Position numbers and translations under genes: made by a program. Below are positions 17,925-27,480 of a stretch of DNA of 35,528 bases, piece after piece. The stretch covers positions 1-35,528 of the forward strand of contig NZ_PUIV01000037.1 in the NCBI RefSeq assembly GCF_003113265.1. The letters run 5' to 3'. Within the stretch, counting starts at the first letter, position 1. Each line of letters begins with the position of its first letter. Source of the DNA: Methylosinus sporium (GTDB lineage: Bacteria; Pseudomonadota; Alphaproteobacteria; Rhizobiales; Beijerinckiaceae). A model generated the notes under the pieces. That model did not search any database. It had not been told where the DNA came from and worked only from the letters and a program-made list of their open reading frames with translations.

Positions 17925-18221
17925 TTAGAGTCCCGTCGTCACGTCGATCTTATGGCCTTCGGCCAGCGTGACGACCGCCTTCTTCACATCCGACTGGCGG
18001 CCGCGCACGCCCTTGAAGGCCCGCAGCTTGCCCTTGCGCAGCAGCGTGTTGACGGCCTCGACCTTCACGTCGAACAAGCCTTCCACCGCCGCCTTGATCT
18101 GCGGCTTGGTGGCGGTCTTGGCGACATTGAAGACCACTTTGTTCTGCTCCGAAGCGATCGTCGCCTTCTCGGTGATGACCGGGGAGACGATCACGTCGTA
18201 ATGGCGCACATCCTTGCTCAT
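17925..18221 (-). CDS. rplW: 50S ribosomal protein L23
   Basis: The 98-residue product ([15 protein letters not shown] near the start; [28 protein letters not shown] in the middle) is a normal L23, which forms the main docking site for trigger factor and SRP at the exit tunnel. It overlaps rplD by four bases. Confidence 0.98.
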   Translation of the reverse strand: MSKDVRHYDVIVSPVITEKATIASEQNKVVFNVAKTATKPQIKAAVEGLFDVKVEAVNTLLRKGKLRAFKGVRGRQSDVKKAVVTLAEGHKIDVTTGL

Positions 18222-18841
18222 TTCAGGCGCGCCTCCAGCGCATCGACCGCAGCGCGGGTGAGCACGAGCTTCTCACGGCGCAGAATGTCGTAGACGTTGA
18301 CGCCCTGGACCGGCAGCACGTCGATCCGCGGCAGATTGCGAGCCGCCAGCGCGAAATTCACCTGCGGCTCGGCGCCGTCGATGATGAGCGCGCTCGAGAG
18401 CCCGGTCTTGTCGAAACCGGCTTTCAACAGCTTCGTCCGGGGCTCGGCCAGATCGGCGTTCTCCCAAATGACGATCGCCCCATCCTTGGCCTTGGCCGAG
18501 AGCGCGTGCTTCAGAGCGAGGACGCGCACCTTCTTGGGCAGGTCGTGCTCATGACTGCGCACCACCGGACCGAAGGCCCGGCCGCCGCCGATGAATTGCG
18601 GCGCGCGCCGCGATCCATGACGAGCGCCGCCCGTGCCCTTCTGCTTGTGCAGCTTCTTGCCGGTGCGGGCGATGTCGGCGCGGTTCTTCACCGCATGGGT
18701 GCCGGCGCGCCGCTTGGCGAGCTGCCAGCGGATCATGCGGAAGATGAGATCCTGGCGCGGTTCGAGCCCGAAAATCTCGTCCGCCAGCTCGATCGAGCCG
18801 GCTTCCTGGCCGTCGTACGACGTGACGCTGATCTGCACCAC
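18218..18841 (-). CDS. rplD: 50S ribosomal protein L4
   Basis: The 207-residue product shows L4 features: a globular start ([22 protein letters not shown]) and the tunnel-loop [35 protein letters not shown]. In E. coli, L4 also represses the S10 operon by acting on the leader before rpsJ; the structured spacer at 19931-20041 is a candidate for a comparable but unrelated element. The end overlaps rplW by four bases. Confidence 0.98.
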   Translation of the reverse strand: MVQISVTSYDGQEAGSIELADEIFGLEPRQDLIFRMIRWQLAKRRAGTHAVKNRADIARTGKKLHKQKGTGGARHGSRRAPQFIGGGRAFGPVVRSHEHDLPKKVRVLALKHALSAKAKDGAIVIWENADLAEPRTKLLKAGFDKTGLSSALIIDGAEPQVNFALAARNLPRIDVLPVQGVNVYDILRREKLVLTRAAVDALEARLK

Positions 18842-18844
18842 GGC

Positions 18845-19558
18845 TCAGTCCTCCTTCTTGTCTTCTTGCGCGGCGGGAGCTTCCGCCAGACGATATTTGC
18901 CGGGCTGCGGCGCCTCGGCCGGCAGCGCCCGCTTCACCGCGTCGCGCACAAAAATCCAGCCGCCGGCATGTCCGGGCACGGAGCCCTCGACCAGCAGCAG
19001 GCCGCGCTCGACATCGGTCTGCACGACCCGCAGATTCTGCGTGGTCACGCGGTCGACGCCCATATGGCCGGCCATTTTCTTGTTCTTGAAGGTCTTGCCG
19101 GGGTCCTGACGGCCGCCGGTCGAACCATGCGAGCGATGCGACACCGACACGCCGTGGGTGGCGCGCAGACCGCCGAAGTTCCAACGCTTCATCGGGCCGG
19201 CAAAACCCTTGCCGATCGTCGTGCCGGTCACGTCGACGAATTGGCCGACCACGAAATGATCGGCCGTGATCTCGGCGCCGACGGGAAGCAGCTCCGTCTC
19301 CGCGACGCGAAACTCGGCGAGCTTGAGCTTCGGCTCGACCTTGGCGACGGCGAAGCGGCCGCGCTCGGCCTTGGAGACGTTCTTCACCTTGGCGCGGCCG
19401 ATGCCGAGCTGCACGGCGGTGTAGCCGTTCTGCTCCATGGTCCGATGGGCGACGACTTGGCAGCCGTCGAGCTTCAGCACCGTGACCGGCACATGCTCGC
19501 CCGCTTCGGTGAAGACGCGGGTCATTCCGACCTTTTGCGCGATGACGCCAGACCGCAT
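18845..19558 (-). CDS. rplC: 50S ribosomal protein L3
   Basis: The 237-residue product starts [28 protein letters not shown] and holds the conserved [43 protein letters not shown] block that reaches the peptidyl-transferase centre. The ATG (19556-19558) has GGAAGAG upstream; the frame is open back to 19612 without a better start. The C-terminal end is longer than in E. coli, as common in alphaproteobacteria. Confidence 0.98.
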   Translation of the reverse strand: MRSGVIAQKVGMTRVFTEAGEHVPVTVLKLDGCQVVAHRTMEQNGYTAVQLGIGRAKVKNVSKAERGRFAVAKVEPKLKLAEFRVAETELLPVGAEITADHFVVGQFVDVTGTTIGKGFAGPMKRWNFGGLRATHGVSVSHRSHGSTGGRQDPGKTFKNKKMAGHMGVDRVTTQNLRVVQTDVERGLLLVEGSVPGHAGGWIFVRDAVKRALPAEAPQPGKYRLAEAPAAQEDKKED

Positions 19559-19621
19559 GATCTCTTCCTTCGAAAGGCGCATCGCTCTACTGGCGAGAGG
19601 CGCCCGGTTCATTTCTGTTCT

Positions 19622-19930
19622 TTAGAGCTTGATTTCGACGTCGACGCCGGCGGCGAGGTCGAGCTTCATCAGCGCGTCCACGGTTTGCGGGGTCGGATCG
19701 ACGATATCGAGCACGCGCTTGTGAGTCCTGATCTCGAACTGCTCACGCGATTTCTTGTCGATGTGCGGCGAGCGGTTCACCGTGAACTTCTCGATCTTGG
19801 TCGGCAGCGGGATCGGACCGCGCACCTGAGCGCCCGTGCGCTTGGCGGTGGAGACGATCTCTTTCGTCGACGTATCGAGAATCCGGTGATCGAACGCCTT
19901 GAGGCGAATCCGGATATTCTGTCCGTTCAT
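19622..19930 (-). CDS. rpsJ: 30S ribosomal protein S10
   Basis: The 102-residue product ([54 protein letters not shown]) is a normal S10/NusE. It acts in the 30S head and, with NusB, in transcription antitermination. It follows tuf after a structured 111-base spacer. Confidence 0.98.
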   Translation of the reverse strand: MNGQNIRIRLKAFDHRILDTSTKEIVSTAKRTGAQVRGPIPLPTKIEKFTVNRSPHIDKKSREQFEIRTHKRVLDIVDPTPQTVDALMKLDLAAGVDVEIKL

Positions 19931-19943
19931 CAGCGTCTTCCTC

Positions 19944-20036
19944 TTGGACCGCGAGCCGCGGCGCGCTCTGGGCCGCGAGCCGTGAAGGCTCGCAGGCCGT
20001 TTCTACGAATGCGAGGCGCGACGCCCCGCGGTCCAA
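19944..20036 (-). promoter_or_regulatory. Structured tuf-rpsJ spacer (possible S10-operon leader or processing site)
   Basis: In the 111-base spacer a perfect 10-base inverted repeat, TTGGACCGCG (19944-19953) with CGCGGTCCAA (20027-20036), encloses 73 bases. Inside it GCGAGCC (19975-19981) pairs with GGCTCGC (19987-19993) around a 5-base loop, and flanking GGCC (19971-19974 with 19995-19998) can extend this stem past one bulged base. The transcript could fold into a long stem with an internal hairpin just before the rpsJ start. Function is inferred only: autoregulation by a ribosomal protein, RNase III cleavage, or a partial terminator are all possible. Confidence 0.5.
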
Positions 20037-20041
20037 ATTCC

Positions 20042-21232
20042 TTATTCGATGATCGAGGCGACGACGCCGGCGCCGACGGTGCGGCCGCCTTCGCGGATGG
20101 CGAAGCGCAGCTTCTCCTCCATGGCGATCGGAACGATGAGGTTCACCTCCATCGCCACATTATCGCCCGGCATCACCATCTCCACGCCCTCGGGCAGCGT
20201 CACAATGCCGGTCACATCCGTCGTGCGGAAGTAGAACTGCGGACGATAGTTGGTGAAGAACGGCGTATGACGGCCGCCTTCTTCCTTCGTCAGAATATAG
20301 GCTTCCGCCTTGAACTTGGTGTGCGGCTTCACCGAGCCCGGCTTCGACAGAACCTGGCCGCGCTCCACGTCCTCGCGCTTGGTGCCGCGCAGCAGCGCGC
20401 CGATATTGTCGCCCGCCTCGCCCTGATCGAGCAGCTTGCGGAACATTTCGACGCCGGTCACGGTCGTCTTCACCGTCGGGCGAATGCCGACGATCTCGAC
20501 TTCCTCGCCGACCTTGACAATGCCGCGCTCGACGCGGCCCGTCACCACCGTGCCGCGGCCCGAGATCGAGAACACGTCCTCGACCGGCATCAGGAAGGGC
20601 TGATCCTTCGGACGCTCCGGCTGCGGGATATATTCGTCGACCGTCTGCATCAGCTTCAGGATCGCGTCATGGCCGATCTCGGGCGTCTTGTTCTCGAGCG
20701 CCGCCAGGGCCGAACCCTTGGTGATCGGAATGTCGTCGCCGGGGAACTCGTATTTCGACAAAAGCTCGCGGACCTCGAGCTCGACGAGCTCGAGCAGCTC
20801 GGGATCGTCGACCATGTCGACCTTGTTCAGGAACACGACGAGCGCCGGCACGCCGACCTGGCGGGCGAGCAGGATGTGCTCGCGGGTCTGCGGCATCGGG
20901 CCGTCGGCGGCGGAGACGACGAGGATGGCGCCGTCCATCTGCGCGGCGCCGGTTATCATGTTCTTCACATAATCGGCGTGGCCGGGGCAGTCGACGTGGG
21001 CGTAGTGGCGATTGGTCGTCTCATACTCGACATGCGCCGTCGAGATGGTGATGCCGCGCGCGCGCTCTTCCGGGGCCTTGTCGATCTGGTCATAGGCCGT
21101 GAAGGTCGCGCCGCCCGACTCGGCCAGAACCTTGGTGATCGCCGCCGTCAGCGACGTCTTGCCATGGTCCACGTGACCGATCGTGCCGATGTTGCAATGC
21201 GGCTTCGTGCGTGAGAATTTTTCCTTGGCCAT
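20042..21232 (-). CDS. tuf: Elongation factor Tu
   Basis: EF-Tu brings aminoacyl-tRNA to the ribosome in a GTP-dependent manner. The 396-residue product has G1 GHVDHGKT (19-26), the switch regions with [27 protein letters not shown], and NKVDMVDD, followed by domains II and III. The start [14 protein letters not shown] (ATG 21230-21232) is the family start; an upstream in-frame ATG at 21238 would add two residues. Many proteobacteria have a second tuf copy, not present in this window. Confidence 0.98.
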   Translation of the reverse strand: MAKEKFSRTKPHCNIGTIGHVDHGKTSLTAAITKVLAESGGATFTAYDQIDKAPEERARGITISTAHVEYETTNRHYAHVDCPGHADYVKNMITGAAQMDGAILVVSAADGPMPQTREHILLARQVGVPALVVFLNKVDMVDDPELLELVELEVRELLSKYEFPGDDIPITKGSALAALENKTPEIGHDAILKLMQTVDEYIPQPERPKDQPFLMPVEDVFSISGRGTVVTGRVERGIVKVGEEVEIVGIRPTVKTTVTGVEMFRKLLDQGEAGDNIGALLRGTKREDVERGQVLSKPGSVKPHTKFKAEAYILTKEEGGRHTPFFTNYRPQFYFRTTDVTGIVTLPEGVEMVMPGDNVAMEVNLIVPIAMEEKLRFAIREGGRTVGAGVVASIIE

Positions 21233-21276
21233 GGCCACACTCCTTAGAGAAGACTGATTCCGCGACGTTGAGACGA

Positions 21277-23352
21277 TCAGGCGTATTTGGCCTGAACCTT
21301 CTTCGACTCCGCCTCGGGGACCTGGTCGTAGTGATCGAATTGCATCGTGTAGTTCGCGCGTCCCTGGGTGAAGGAACGCAGCTGATTGACGTAGCCGAAC
21401 ATATTGGCGAGCGGCACCATCGCATCGACGACGACCGCATTGCCGCGCATGTCCTGACCCTGGATCTGCCCGCGCCGCGAGTTGATGTCGCCGATGACCG
21501 AGCCCGTATATTCCTCGGGCGTCACCACTTCGACCTTCATGATCGGCTCGAGCAGCACCGAGCCGCCCTTCTGCAGCGCGTCGCGGAACGCCGCGCGCGA
21601 GGCGATTTCGAAGGCCAGCACCGACGAGTCGACGTCGTGGAAGCCGCCGTCGATCAGAGTCGCCTTGACATCGACGACGGGGAAGCCCGCGAGAATGCCG
21701 GATCCCATCACGCTGTTGATGCCCTTCTCGACGCCGGGGATATATTCCTTCGGCACCGAGCCGCCGACGATCTTCGACTCGAAGGCATTGCCGGCGCCGG
21801 GCTCGTTCGGCTCGAAAATGATGATGACACGGGCGAACTGGCCGGTGCCGCCGGTCTGCTTCTTATGCGTGTAGTCGATCTCGACTCGCTTCGTCAGCCG
21901 CTCGCGATAGGCGACCTGCGGGGCGCCGATATTGGCGTCGACCTTATAGGTGCGCTTGAGAATATCGACCTTGATGTCGAGATGCAGCTCGCCCATTCCC
22001 TTCAGAATGGTCTGGCCGCTCTCCTGATCGGTCGAGACGCGGAAGGACGGATCCTCGGCGGCGAGCTTCTGGAGCGCGATGCCGAGCTTCTCCTGATCGG
22101 CCTTGGACTTCGGCTCGATGGCGATCTCGATGACCGGCTCCGGGAACTCCATGCGCTCCAGAATCGCAGGCTTCAGAGTGTCGCAGAGCGTGTCGCCGGT
22201 GCGGGTCTCCTTGAGGCCGGCGAGAGCGACGATGTCGCCCGCATAAGCTTCCTTGATATCCTCGCGATTATTGGCGTGCATCAGCAACATGCGGCCGACG
22301 CGCTCTTTCTTGTCCTTGGTCGAGTTGAGCACGGTCGTGCCCGACTCGATCTTGCCGGAATAGACGCGGCAGAAGGTGATCGTGCCGACGAAAGGATCGT
22401 CCATGATCTTGAAGGCGAGCATGGAGAAAGGCTCGCTGTCGGACGGATTGCGCACGAGCTCGTCGCCGGTGTTCATGTCGACGCCCTTGATCGCCTCGCG
22501 ATCGACGGGCGACGGCAGATAGTCGACGACCGCGTCGAGCAGAGGCTGCACGCCCTTGTTCTTGAAGGCCGAGCCGCAGAACACCGGATGGAAGGCGGTA
22601 TAACGAACAGCCTTGCGGACGAGCTTCTTCAGCGTCTCCTCGCTCGGCTCCTGGCCGTCGAGATAGGCGGCCATGGCGTCGTCGTCGAGCTCGACCGCCG
22701 CCTCGATCAGCGTGGTGCGATATTCTTTCGCCTTCTCGACGAGATCGGCCGGGATCTCTTCGTCGTGATATTTCGCGCCGAGACCCTCGTCGTCCCAGAC
22801 CACCGCCTTCATGCGGACGAGATCGACGACGCCCTTGAAATTATTCTCGGCGCCGATCGGCAGCTGCAGGCAGACCGGCTTGCCGCCGACCTTGGTGACG
22901 ATATCGTCGACGCAGCGATAGAAATCGGCGCCGATCTTGTCCATCTTATTGACGAAGACGACGCGCGGAACCGCATATTTGTCGGCCTGACGCCACACCG
23001 TCTCGGTCTGCGGCTCGACGCCCTGATTGCCGTCGAGAACGCAGACAGCGCCGTCGAGAACGCGCAGCGAGCGCTCGACCTCGATGGTGAAGTCGACGTG
23101 GCCGGGCGTGTCGATGATGTTCAGGCGCTTGCCGTTCCAGAAGGTCGTCGTCGCGGCGGAGGTGATGGTGATGCCGCGCTCCTGCTCCTGCTCCATCCAA
23201 TCCATCGTCGCGGCGCCTTCATGCACCTCGCCGATCTTATGGCTCTTGCCGGAGTAGTACAGAATACGCTCGGTCGTCGTCGTCTTGCCCGCGTCGATGT
23301 GGGCCATGATGCCGAAGTTGCGATAGTCTTCGATGGGATGGCTACGGGGCAT
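21277..23352 (-). CDS. fusA: Elongation factor G
   Basis: EF-G catalyses translocation and ribosome recycling. The 691-residue product has G1 AHIDAGKTT (17-25), the [23 protein letters not shown] block, [10 protein letters not shown], and the C-terminal domains IV and V ([46 protein letters not shown]). Normal length, standard place between rpsG and tuf. Confidence 0.98.
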   Translation of the reverse strand: MPRSHPIEDYRNFGIMAHIDAGKTTTTERILYYSGKSHKIGEVHEGAATMDWMEQEQERGITITSAATTTFWNGKRLNIIDTPGHVDFTIEVERSLRVLDGAVCVLDGNQGVEPQTETVWRQADKYAVPRVVFVNKMDKIGADFYRCVDDIVTKVGGKPVCLQLPIGAENNFKGVVDLVRMKAVVWDDEGLGAKYHDEEIPADLVEKAKEYRTTLIEAAVELDDDAMAAYLDGQEPSEETLKKLVRKAVRYTAFHPVFCGSAFKNKGVQPLLDAVVDYLPSPVDREAIKGVDMNTGDELVRNPSDSEPFSMLAFKIMDDPFVGTITFCRVYSGKIESGTTVLNSTKDKKERVGRMLLMHANNREDIKEAYAGDIVALAGLKETRTGDTLCDTLKPAILERMEFPEPVIEIAIEPKSKADQEKLGIALQKLAAEDPSFRVSTDQESGQTILKGMGELHLDIKVDILKRTYKVDANIGAPQVAYRERLTKRVEIDYTHKKQTGGTGQFARVIIIFEPNEPGAGNAFESKIVGGSVPKEYIPGVEKGINSVMGSGILAGFPVVDVKATLIDGGFHDVDSSVLAFEIASRAAFRDALQKGGSVLLEPIMKVEVVTPEEYTGSVIGDINSRRGQIQGQDMRGNAVVVDAMVPLANMFGYVNQLRSFTQGRANYTMQFDHYDQVPEAESKKVQAKYA

Positions 23353-23387
23353 TTGAGATGTCCTCGATCAGAGGGCGACGAAAAGGG

Positions 23388-23870
<483 letters not shown>

Positions 23871-24242
23871 TTACTTCGGACGCTTCGCGCCGTATTTCGA
23901 ACGGCGCTGCTTGCGGTCCTTGACGCCCTGCGTGTCGAGCACGCCGCGCAGAATGTGATAGCGCACGCCGGGAAGGTCCTTCACGCGGCCGCCGCGGATC
24001 ATGACCACCGAGTGCTCTTGGAGGTTATGGCCTTCGCCGGGGATGTAGCCGATGACCTCGAAGCCATTGGTCAGGCGCACCTTGGCGACCTTGCGGAGAG
24101 CCGAGTTCGGCTTCTTCGGCGTCGTCGTATAGACGCGCGTGCAGACGCCGCGCTTCTGGGGGCAGGCCCCGAGATGGCGGGACTTCTCGCGGTAGGTCTT
24201 CGGTTGCCGCGGCTTGCGGATCAACTGGCTGATCGTCGGCAT
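23871..24242 (-). CDS. rpsL: 30S ribosomal protein S12
   Basis: S12 acts in decoding at the A site. From the ATG at 24240-24242 the product is 123 residues. It has TPKKPN (41-46) and RVKDLPG (86-92) with Lys at 43 and 88, the residues usually changed in streptomycin resistance; both are wild type. The stretch after PRQPK (15-28, [14 protein letters not shown]) differs from the more common KRNKVPALxxxPQ form. It is the first gene of the superoperon; a long leader and promoter candidate lie upstream. Confidence 0.98.
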   Translation of the reverse strand: MPTISQLIRKPRQPKTYREKSRHLGACPQKRGVCTRVYTTTPKKPNSALRKVAKVRLTNGFEVIGYIPGEGHNLQEHSVVMIRGGRVKDLPGVRYHILRGVLDTQGVKDRKQRRSKYGAKRPK

Positions 24243-24745
24243 TCCAGTTCCTTCGCTCCAGATCAGGCGCATGTGTTCGTGCGCCCGGCGAATTGGCGAA
24301 TAATCGTTCGCCCGCAGGCGTTCGCGAGAACGCAAGCGAGCCGAGCGCCCTCGGCCCTTCGGCCCAAGGCGCTCCTCATGCAGAGGACCCCGTTTCCGGG
24401 GTCGTGCCTTCCTGGGAGACGCTCGCGCGCCTCATGATTACCAACTGCGTGGCAGTCTCAGGTGAGGCCGACAGCGTATAAGTTCGAAGGATCGCGAGCG
24501 CGGCGCTTGCGACGACATGAACTTACGGCCTGTCGAAAGTGGGCGGAACCTAATGGCGCTCCATCGCCGCGTCAAGCGCAGATTGTGTCATGTAGAAGAA
24601 AATTAGCATTCAATGAAATTAAGGCGAAAGCCTCGCCATGCGCCTCCCCTCGCGAGATCGGACCATGCGCGACGCGCCCCCTATTCCCTCGACCGAAAAG
24701 ACCGGCTATCGCTGCGGCCACTCCCATATGAGAAAGAGCCGCACG
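24243..24745. other. 503-base divergent intergenic region: rpsL leader and upstream region of the lyase gene
   Basis: No gene is supported here. The minus-strand half is the likely leader of the str-S10-spc operon; it holds a GC hairpin, GACCCCG (24386-24392) with CGGGGTC (24397-24403), and the GGCC-rich stretch 24342-24370. Bases 24580-24625 form an AT-rich block on the side of the plus-strand lyase gene, with a small TTCA-A-TGAA palindrome near 24609-24617; the promoter of that gene is probably in or near it. Confidence 0.55.
24547..24575 (-). promoter_or_regulatory. Candidate promoter of the rpsL superoperon
   Basis: On the minus strand TTGACG (24575-24570) is followed by a 17-base spacer and TAGGTT (24552-24547). 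The -35 box matches five of six consensus bases, the -10 only three, which is common in alphaproteobacteria. Transcription would start near 24540 and give a leader of about 300 nt before rpsL. No better pair was seen in the gap. Confidence 0.5.
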
Positions 24746-25789
24746 ATGAAACTTCCCAATCAATTCTACCGTCCGCTCGCGATCGGCGCGCCGGCGCCGC
24801 TGCGCGAGCTTCCGGTCAAGGTCGAGCGGATGATCCATTTCGTTCCGCCGCATTTGGAGAAGCTGCGCGCCAAAGTGCCGGAGCTCGCCCGCCAAGTGGA
24901 CGTGGTGCTCGGCAATCTCGAGGACGCCATTCCCGCCGACGCCAAGGAGGCGGCGCGCAAAGGCTTCATCGAAATGGCCAAGTCCACGGATTTCGGCTCC
25001 ACGGGCCTTTGGACCCGCATCAATTCGCTGAACTCGCCCTGGATTCTCGACGATCTCATCGAGATCGTGGCGGCCGTCGGCAATAAGCTCGACGTGGTGA
25101 TGCTGCCCAAGGTGGAGGGCCCCTGGGACATTCATTATCTCGATCAGCTGCTCGCGCAGCTCGAAGCGCGCAATGGCGTGACCAAACCCATTCTCATTCA
25201 CGCCATTCTGGAGACCGCCGAGGGCGTGAAGAATGTCGACGCCATCGCCGCGGCGAGCCCGCGTATGCATGGCATCAGCCTCGGCCCGGCCGATCTCGCG
25301 GCCTCGCGCGCGATGAAGACGACGCGCGTCGGCGGCGGCCATCCCGATTATCGCGTCCTCGCCGACTCCGATCCAGGCCAGGGCCTGCGCGCCGCCTATC
25401 AGCAGGATTTGTGGCATTACACCATCGCGAAAATGGTCGACGCCTGCGCCTCGGCGGGCATCAAGGCCTTTTACGGCCCCTTCGGCGATTTCTCGGATTC
25501 GCCGGCCTGCGAGTCGCAGTTCCGCAACGCCTTCCTGCTCGGCTGCGCGGGCGCCTGGTCGCTGCATCCGACGCAGATCGCCATCGCCAAGCGCGTCTTC
25601 TCGCCAGATCCCGCGGAAGTGGCCTTCGCCCGCCGCGTGCTGGAGGCGATGCCGGACGGCACGGGCGCGGTGATGATCGACGGCCGAATGCAGGACGACG
25701 CCACCTGGAAGCAATGCAAGGTCGTCGTCGACCTCGCTCGCCAGGTCGCCGCCAATGATCCGGAATTCGCGGCGATCTACGGCTTCTGA
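24746..25789 (+). CDS. L-malyl-CoA / beta-methylmalyl-CoA lyase-type CoA-ester lyase (CitE superfamily)
   Basis: Such lyases split malyl-CoA into acetyl-CoA and glyoxylate, or beta-methylmalyl-CoA into propionyl-CoA and glyoxylate. The 347-residue TIM-barrel protein shows NLEDAIP (57-63), the CoA-phosphate/substrate Arg91, LPKVEG (120-125), the metal-binding ILETAEG (154-160), GPADLA (180-185) and HP (274-275). From memory, its start ([20 protein letters not shown]) and many central blocks closely resemble the 348-residue enzyme of Chloroflexus rather than the ~324-residue MclA of Methylobacterium. In a serine-cycle methylotroph it could be the cycle's lyase or a second paralogue. No other serine-cycle gene adjoins it. 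The ATG at 24746 fits the family N-terminus; the ribosome-binding site is weak. Confidence 0.9.
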   Translation: MKLPNQFYRPLAIGAPAPLRELPVKVERMIHFVPPHLEKLRAKVPELARQVDVVLGNLEDAIPADAKEAARKGFIEMAKSTDFGSTGLWTRINSLNSPWILDDLIEIVAAVGNKLDVVMLPKVEGPWDIHYLDQLLAQLEARNGVTKPILIHAILETAEGVKNVDAIAAASPRMHGISLGPADLAASRAMKTTRVGGGHPDYRVLADSDPGQGLRAAYQQDLWHYTIAKMVDACASAGIKAFYGPFGDFSDSPACESQFRNAFLLGCAGAWSLHPTQIAIAKRVFSPDPAEVAFARRVLEAMPDGTGAVMIDGRMQDDATWKQCKVVVDLARQVAANDPEFAAIYGF

Positions 25790-25795
25790 TCTCCT

Positions 25796-25821
25796 CGCGC
25801 GGGCGGTTCGCCGCCCGCGCG
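25796..25821 (+). terminator. Strong hairpin terminator after the CoA-ester lyase gene
   Basis: A perfect 11-base stem, CGCGCGGGCGG (25796-25806) with CCGCCCGCGCG (25811-25821), closes on a TTCG tetraloop seven bases after the stop codon. It is followed by TTCC, not a long T-run. Confidence 0.75.
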
Positions 25822-25896
25822 TTCCGCCGTTGACGCGAGCCGCGGCGCTGCGCTACCGTTTCGAACGGTGTGAAGCGTAACAACGGCGTCGATCCT

Positions 25897-26229
25897 ATGA
25901 CGAGAGAATGTAGCGCCAAATTCGCGATCGGGCAGGTCGTCAAGCATCGCCGCTATCCGTTTCGCGGCGTGATCTACGACGTCGACCCGGAATTCGCCAA
26001 TACCGAAGAATGGTGGCTGTCCATTCCGGAGGAAGTCCGGCCGCGCAAGGACCAGCCCTTCTATCATTTGTTCGCCGAGAATTCGGAGACGGAATATGTC
26101 GCCTATGTCTCGGAGCAGAATCTCATTCCCGACAACTCCGGCGATCCGGTGCGGCATCCGCAGGTCGAGGAGACATTCGAGCGGGCGCCCGACGGCTATT
26201 ATCGCGTGAAATCGGTCAAGCGGCACTGA
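25897..26229 (+). CDS. hspQ: HspQ / YccV-like protein (hemimethylated-DNA-binding domain family)
   Basis: The 110-residue product fits the HspQ/YccV family: AKFAIGQVVKHRRYPFRGVIYDVDPEF, then the WW-containing strand region, PFYHLFAENSETEYVAYVSEQNLIPDNSG. In E. coli, HspQ binds hemimethylated DNA near oriC and acts as a specificity factor for Lon protease. The ATG at 25897 is preferred; an in-frame GTG at 25870 would add nine residues. No partner genes are adjacent. It is followed by a degenerate palindromic repeat. Confidence 0.85.
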   Translation: MTRECSAKFAIGQVVKHRRYPFRGVIYDVDPEFANTEEWWLSIPEEVRPRKDQPFYHLFAENSETEYVAYVSEQNLIPDNSGDPVRHPQVEETFERAPDGYYRVKSVKRH

Positions 26230-26289
26230 GAGAGAGACGACTCCCGATCGGCTCCGCCCGCGGGAATGACGACGAATTCGATCCAGCTC

Positions 26290-26360
26290 CGTCATTGCGA
26301 GCAGAGCGATCCAGAGCCGCGAGGCGGCCCCTGGATCGTCTCGTCGCTCGCTCCTCGCAA
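26290..26360. repeat. Degenerate dispersed palindromic repeat
   Basis: The stretch starts CGTCATTGCGAG, has inner arms GATCCAGAG (26309-26317) and CCCTGGATCG (26329-26338), and ends CTCCTCGCAA. Elements reading CGTCATTGCGAG ... CTCGCAATGACG are common intergenic repeats in alphaproteobacteria; here the right arm has decayed after CTCGCAA. It lies between hspQ and the convergent ialB-like gene. No protein is encoded. Confidence 0.6.
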
Positions 26361-26428
26361 ATTGTCCGAGGAGGACGAACCCCGGCGCTCGCCCCATCGG
26401 GAGATCGAAACGCCGGTGTCCGCATATG

Positions 26429-27169
26429 TCACTTCCCGGCGGGCGCGGCCGGCTTCTGCTGGCTCTCGAGCTTCTTGCGCTCTTCGTCGGCTTTCTTCTG
26501 CAGCTCTTCCTGCAGCTTCTTCTGCTGCTCCTCGAGCACCTTCGGATCGACGGGCGGGCCGTCATAGGACTTGCCGAAGCCCGACAGCGGCAGAAGGAAG
26601 GTCACTTCATTATTGACCTGGTTCTTGACCACTATGGTCATTTTGTCGGCCTTCTTCATCTGGTCGATGAGCGCCGTCTTGACCTTGGCCTGCGCGAAGC
26701 AGCCATTGGGGAAGCAGATTTCGAACTCGCCGGCCTCGAGCGCGCCGGCGCCGACGGCGAAGCGGAAGCCCGGCTTCAGCAGCAGGCCCGGCGGCAGCAG
26801 CAGACGGATGATCTTGGAATCGTCGCCCTTGGGGTCATAGACCGCGAGCGCCAGCAACGGCTGGTCGGCCTGAGCGCCGAAATCGCGCGTCGTGTAGCAG
26901 ATTTCCTTCTTCGACTGCTGGTCCGCGCCGCAGACCTTGGTCCATTCCGGCTGCACGGGGACGAGATCGGCCTTGATCGGCCCCTGAGGCTGCTGCTGTT
27001 GCTGAGCCGGCTGCTGCGCCGGAGCGGGCGCAGGGGCCGGAGCCGGAGCCGGAGCCGGAGCGGCGGGCTTGTGAGCCGGCGGCTTTTGCTGAGCCTGCGC
27101 CACGCCCGCCGTAACGAGGAGGGCCCCCGTCAGAACCGCAGCGAAGATCCGCGGAAATTGAATTGGCAT
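26429..27169 (-). CDS. Secreted invasion-associated locus B (IalB) family protein
   Basis: The 246-residue product has a signal peptide (MPIQFPRIFAAVLTGALLV..., cleavage after AQA near 28), then a Pro-Ala and Gln low-complexity linker (about 30-62), then an IalB domain (WTKVCGADQQSKKEICYTTRDFG; LLLPPGLLLKPGFRFAVG; EICFPNGCFAQAKV) with four Cys in the usual two pairs, and a charged, coiled-coil-like tail (EEQQKKLQEELQKKADEERKKL). IalB proteins were named from Bartonella but are widespread in free-living Rhizobiales, where the role is unknown, perhaps in the envelope. AAAGGACG precedes the ATG at 27167-27169. The linker DNA contains four tandem GCCGGA units (27036-27059), so its length may vary between strains. 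Confidence 0.9.
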   Translation of the reverse strand: MPIQFPRIFAAVLTGALLVTAGVAQAQQKPPAHKPAAPAPAPAPAPAPAPAQQPAQQQQQPQGPIKADLVPVQPEWTKVCGADQQSKKEICYTTRDFGAQADQPLLALAVYDPKGDDSKIIRLLLPPGLLLKPGFRFAVGAGALEAGEFEICFPNGCFAQAKVKTALIDQMKKADKMTIVVKNQVNNEVTFLLPLSGFGKSYDGPPVDPKVLEEQQKKLQEELQKKADEERKKLESQQKPAAPAGK

Positions 27170-27480
27170 AAGTCGTCCTTTCGAGTAGTGCACGATCGAG
27201 TGGGCGCACGGGGCGTCATTCGCCGCGAGGAAAGAGCCTCTTACCTCCCCGTCCTCGGTCTTCGCCCTGGGACGGGGCGAAAGGTAGACGGCTAGCCTCA
27301 TACAAAATCGACGCGCCGAATTCCAGCGGGCGCATCGCAGCTCGAGCGAAAGCTCGGGAAACGCGAAAACGGAACGCCCAAGCCTGTGCAGCCCTCGTAT
27401 TTCCAAGAACATATGTGATTATCCCGAGTTCGTCGGAGACGTCTTGTCCCGGTCCGCCCGCCCTGAAATATGGTCTGCCC
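27170..27480. other. 311-base divergent intergenic region
   Basis: This gap lies between the minus-strand IalB-family gene and the plus-strand solute-binding-protein gene and must hold both promoters. I see a short hairpin, TTCGCCC (27261-27267) with GGGCGAA (27275-27281), and a CGAGC-GAAA-GCTCG hairpin (27343-27356). No promoter pair good enough to report was found, and frames running into it lack coding character. Confidence 0.45.

Noticed and set aside
18506-21214. A 902-codon plus-strand open frame antisense to rplD, rplC, rpsJ and tuf
   Set aside because: It is a GC-rich shadow of four certain genes, is packed with Arg, His, Leu and Asp, and has no family features or ribosome-binding site.
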